In this document: in pieces, positions 59,921 through 64,000 of the stretch
Layout: each line of letters starts with the position of its first letter
Numbering within the stretch: position 1 is the first letter of the stretch
Source of the DNA: Atopsyche davidsoni
Lineage: Eukaryota; Arthropoda; Insecta; Trichoptera; Hydrobiosidae
Length of the DNA stretch: 64,000 nucleotides
Direction: 5' to 3'
Assembly (NCBI GenBank): GCA_022113835.1
Contig: JAILWY010000014.1
Location: 558,001-622,000, forward strand
The notes under the pieces: model-generated
Database searches by the model: none
What the model was told of the DNA's origin: nothing
The model's input: the letters and a program-made list of their open reading frames with translations, nothing else
Program-made: the position numbers and the translations under genes

Positions 59921-60331
59921 TTAAAAAATTGCATATCTGCGCTCGGACGGCCGGAGCGATCTGACGGATTCGATCTGCCGCATCCGAGGACGGCGATCGA
60001 GGATCGGCAAGTTCACTGACATTCCGAGCGATCGGCTCGAGTCGCGGGGGACGCGCTCGGCTTCCGCGGCTCGCCGATGAAAAGCTCGATTCGGGGTTTC
60101 CGCCGCGCTCTCGCGGACCTCGAGTTTTCGCGACGGGCCGACATTTGAGCGTCGATTCGCGCGATTCGGCGACATCGCCGACCGTCGGCGAATCGACGGC
60201 CGTCGACGTCCCCGCTCGGCGTCCGGCCGCCGAGGACGCCGTATTCGCGGAAAGGGAGACGAGCGGCAAATATAGGCCTCCCTCGCGCGATCCGCGGACG
60301 GTATTTATAATCCCGCGCGTCGCTCGGGTAC

Positions 60332-60658
60332 CTGGAACTGGTGCTGGTCGTCCTCCGCGGGCGCCTGGCCGGGCTTGCCGGGGTAGGAGGTGCTGCGCCG
60401 GAACTTGGGCGGCGAGGCGGCGCCCGCGCGAGGCGGCTGGGCTCCCCTGGCGCGGCCCCACGGCCCGGCCCACGGTCCGCCCGCCCAGGGCCGGAAGCCG
60501 CCGGGGCCGCCGCGTCCGCCGGGTCCGCGCCGCGCCTCGCCCGCGCCCCACGCCGCCTGCGGCTCCTCCTCGCCGCCCTCCTCGCCCACGGCGCCCATCG
60601 CGCCCATCGCGCCCATCGCGCCCATCGCGCCCCCGGCGCCGAATTTGAACTCTCCCAT
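60332..60658 (-). CDS. Candidate first coding exon, Gly/Ala/Pro/Arg-rich N-terminus
   Basis: On the minus strand an ATG at 60658 in good context (CTGCAATGGG) opens 109 codons and reaches a donor, CAG|GTACCC, at 60331-60332 in phase 0. The start MGEFKFGAGG is followed by a Met-Gly-Ala repeat (a 9-bp tandem, about 60590-60625), an acidic stretch, a Gly/Trp/Pro/Arg-rich low-complexity region, and a more specific-looking end KFRRSTSYPGKPGQAPAEDD. No signal peptide or domain is seen; it looks intrinsically disordered. The next exon with a matching phase 0 acceptor is at 32568. An alternative 386-codon frame overlaps it and is rejected. Product not recognised. Confidence 0.5.
60590..60627. repeat. 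9-bp tandem repeat GCGCCCATC
   Basis: Four units encoding Met-Gly-Ala on the minus strand, inside the candidate first exon. The period of nine keeps the frame. Confidence 0.9.
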
Positions 60659-60775
60659 TGCAGCGGAACCGAGAAAATACGCGAAAAACTACGTCGGCAT
60701 CGCGGACGCGGACGCGGCGAGTGTGAAAGCGAACTGCGGAGTCAGGGCGCCATGTCCGCTCGCGCGGGGACTCGG

Positions 60776-60815
60776 TCGGCGGCTCGGCGGCTCGGCGGCT
60801 CGGCGGCTCGGCGGC
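60776..60815. repeat. GC-rich minisatellite, 8-bp unit TCGGCGGC x5
   Basis: Five perfect octamers in the CpG island, upstream of the candidate start codon (on the minus strand). Confidence 0.95.
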
Positions 60816-61439
60816 TCGCTCACGAGCGCGGCTGTGCGCGGCTTCACTGCGGCTTTTCACAGAGCGGCCGCGGCCATTCGCGAGGATCGCTCGTCGTCGG
60901 AGCGGACTGCCGCGGTCAGGTGGCGGCACCTGACGAACGATCTATTTCCATCCGCAACGTCAGCGCGCCGCGGAAACCGACCGCCGACACTCTTCCCGGC
61001 AAAACGCGCTCTGGACGGCTCGCCCCAGCGACCGCTTTCCCGCGGCAGACTCGTCCCGCACGTCCAATGCGACGGCGGCGCGCTTTCCGCTCGAGTCGAC
61101 GCAACGTCCTAACGGCTCGCGCGCTCCGGACGACCGAGGGAGTTGCGCTTCCCCCGCGCAAGGGTCAGAGTGGCTCGCGCCCGGATCCGCTCGCGAGAAG
61201 AGTCGCAAGCGCCGCGCTCGGAGCCCGACACGTCGACCTCTCCGGAGGCGGGCGCAAGGGCCAGAGTCGCCGGCGCGCGCGCGCACTCGAGTGGCGGCCG
61301 GATCGATAGTGTAATGGAGCTGCGTGCGGAGCTCGGCGAGGCAAAATGAGCCTTGCGGCACTCCACTCTAGTGCGAGGAAAGTCCGCCAGGAGCCGAGTC
61401 GGTGGCGCGCGCCGCACGGTTTCCCATATGATCGCCTCC

Positions 61440-63255
61440 GCTACGTAATAATATAACCTATTACCGGTATGTACGATTTCCCCGCTAGTGGGTTATGCGG
61501 GTATGCGGCATTTTTCTCGTCTCATGCGACACAGTTTTCGCAGGTTTTTAAATAAATCGGACGGTCAATCGCAGTCGTCTCTTCCCGCCGGGTGAACTAT
61601 TTCCAGTGCGGTAGCGTTTCTCATCATGCTTCGAACGGGCGGAGGAATATTTGAGTTTTCTCAACGGTGTCGACGGATTGATCGGGTTGACCTATTTTTA
61701 ATACGCATCCGAACGAAAACAAACGCAACCTAGAAATCAGGTTCGCCGGTAAAAACTTCCGCCGATCGGTTGCTTCTCTCGAATGGAGAGAAAATACCGC
61801 GGCAATGCTGTCGATGGATATCTAGAGAATCGGCATTTTCGTCTGATATTATCTGAGTAATGGAAAATAAAAATTAGGGGAAACAAATCACGGTAGAGGT
61901 AGAGGTATCTCATAGCACCCTTGGACCGCATCTTTTAGCGTGATGAGGCCGTGTGGATATTTACGATGGCGGTAGGTGTACGCGTATTGCCTTATCGGGA
62001 AGCGAATTATCTGTATGTTTTCTTATCTAATGTAAACTGGCAGCTCGCTGGGCCGCGGGGAGTGCGGGGAGTGCGGGGAGTGGGGCGCGGCGGCCGGTCG
62101 GGAGGCGGCCGTTTATTTAAAGTTTAAACGCTACTGACTGTACGCCCGCAGATAATGAAGTAATAAACACAAACTCGAACAGACTAAGCGAAGCCCTTGG
62201 GGAAAAATACATCAATAAATGCACAGTCCCAAATCGCACTAATTTGTGATCCTGCAGACTATTTCCAATTACCACAATAAATCAAACAGTTTAAAAAAAA
62301 AATAATAATAATTTCGAAAGGAAACATTGTAAAAACATTTTTAATTGAAACCTATAAACAAATACAGCAAAATTATTTATAGTATCAAAATAATTGTACT
62401 ATACTCGTGCAATACCAAAGACAAAAAAATATATATCAAAGCGAAATATTTGTTTATCCGCAAATTGAAGGATGTAGGAAAAGTATTAAGAAAACTCAAC
62501 TTCTTGAATGTTTGTATTTATTTTTTTCAAAATGATAGCGCAAAAAGACTTTTGTTATAAAAACACGACAGCCACGAGTGTATATTACTAGTTTCCTCGA
62601 TAGGTGTCACCGGTGGATTTATAAAAATAACAGTCTAATTTGAATCTCCCTACAGGTACACTAATAATAAAAATAGTAAAAACCGAATTATAATCTATGA
62701 GTTTTTAACAAGTTAATAAATCAAATATTTTAACGCGGTATATAGTACACCGTGTGAATTTATAAAAAGACCACGACACGTTTTTTTCATTTCGTAAGTA
62801 GCTATTATCATATTTCTAATGCCTACAAAAAAGCTAAATTTTATTGTGTTTTTTGGATAAGTAAACATATTACTCATACATTTTCACATTCGTGTAATGT
62901 GAAAATGTAATATTACTTGAAAAAGTAATATAAAAAATGCAAGTTTGTCGGCCTACAACTAAAAAAAACTATGAACATAAATAGTTTTATATTTATGTGT
63001 ATCACTTCATTCATAAAAAAAACATACTTTACGAGTTCAAGGTTTCTTTATTCTTTTCACCATTCGAGATGTTATTGCTTACAAAAAAATAAATCAGCTG
63101 ACGTGATAAAATGAAATCTCAAAAGTTATTTTCCTAGAGCCAATGAAGTTTGTAAAGTCGATGCACGAGAGATGCAGTGCGGCGGTGCCAGCCGCGAGAT
63201 TGTCATTGGTCGATAAACGAACTGCAAAGACACAAAAAGCGATCATTACCCAATC
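61440..63255. other. No supported gene; small GC repeat and twin hairpins
   Basis: GCGGGGAGT x3 (9-bp unit) lies at 62055-62081. Two adjacent hairpins lie at 62877-62909 and 62911-62932. Otherwise AT-rich. Confidence 0.45.
62877..62932. repeat. Two adjacent inverted repeats
   Basis: TACATTTTCACATT and its reverse complement are separated by five bases; immediately after, ATATTACTT and its reverse complement are separated by four bases. Two stem-loops in a row. Confidence 0.75.
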
Positions 63256-63268
63256 GTGATTATTGCAA

Positions 63269-63426
63269 ATGGCGGTGGTTTATCGGATTGGCACTAGGTC
63301 ATCTTCTGACAGCCCGATAATGGAGGAGTCGATAGCGAGCAGAGGGCACGGAGTACTCGCCGCCGGCTGTGGTGTCTCGCCCCGTGTGCAGTTGATCGAC
63401 GGAAATGACAGAATTCAAGGCTACCG
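63269..63426 (+). CDS. Candidate first exon (uncertain)
   Basis: An ATG at 63269 (context GCAAATGGC) opens a GC-balanced frame MAVVYRIGTRSSSDSP with 52 codons up to a good donor, CCG|GTACGT, at 63426-63427. The surroundings are AT-rich, so the composition contrast is mildly supportive. No domain is recognised. If real, the gene continues beyond the window on the plus strand. Confidence 0.3.
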
Positions 63427-63439
63427 GTACGTGTGTAAT

Positions 63440-64000
<561 letters not shown>

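Larger units (their letters stand above)
59930..61430 (-). promoter_or_regulatory. CpG island, probable promoter and 5' end of a minus-strand gene
   Basis: About 1.5 kb of GC-rich, CpG-rich DNA, the largest such block in the window. It contains the candidate first coding exon at 60332-60658 and an octamer array at 60776-60815. Frames up to 386 codons (minus 59769-60929) and 322 codons (plus) are open on both strands because of composition. I cannot place a transcription start from core-promoter motifs. Confidence 0.5.

Noticed and set aside
59769..60929. 386-codon minus frame, the longest in the window
   Set aside because: It lies in a CpG island where several frames on both strands are open, is Arg/Gly-rich low complexity, and conflicts with a better-supported exon that has a start context and donor site.
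60341..61309. 322-codon plus frame
   Set aside because: Same compositional artefact; mostly Ala/Arg/Gly/Pro with no domain.

Overview
The window looks like nuclear DNA of an arthropod, most likely an insect. It is AT-rich with many simple repeats, contains relics of several eukaryotic transposon classes, has spliced-exon signals rather than operons, and carries a short run of the arthropod-type telomere motif TTAGG (as CCTAA, 40436-40459). I cannot place the order or species. No bacterial, organellar, rRNA or CRISPR feature is visible. Most of the 64 kb is intron-like or intergenic sequence; nearly all long reading frames are by-products of GC-rich tandem repeats or (TA)n tracts.

Gene content is sparse. 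The best host signal is on the minus strand: a 91-bp internal exon (32478-32568) with clean splice sites, and a GC-rich candidate first coding exon (60332-60658) inside a CpG island (about 59930-61430). The two are phase-compatible, so they may belong to one gene with an intron of about 28 kb; I do not recognise the product. Weaker candidate exons lie at 38936-39058 (+), 51331-51510 (-) and 63269-63426 (+).

Mobile DNA dominates what can be named: a Helitron 5' portion with the N-terminal part of its Rep/helicase protein (10362-11600); a decayed Tigger/pogo transposon with both terminal inverted repeats (18733-20115); two non-LTR retrotransposon 3' ends (26561-26895, 40990-41285); three copies of a short element sharing the LINE 3' tail (17963, 31903, 35808); a TTAA-flanked piggyBac-like MITE (42826-43251); two tRNA-derived SINE-like families; a family of fold-back elements (20531, 36641, 45106); and a near-perfect 106-bp inverted repeat whose loop holds the TTAGG-type repeat (40279-40648).

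The most unusual pattern is numerical. Many GC-rich minisatellites of unrelated sequence share an 8-bp period (2532, 3303, 17580, 38623, 42464, 49450, 60776, part of 52036, and a short one at 31127). A perfect 36-bp palindrome without spacer at 22668-22703 is also notable. Long stretches in between are AT-rich and show nothing I can support.
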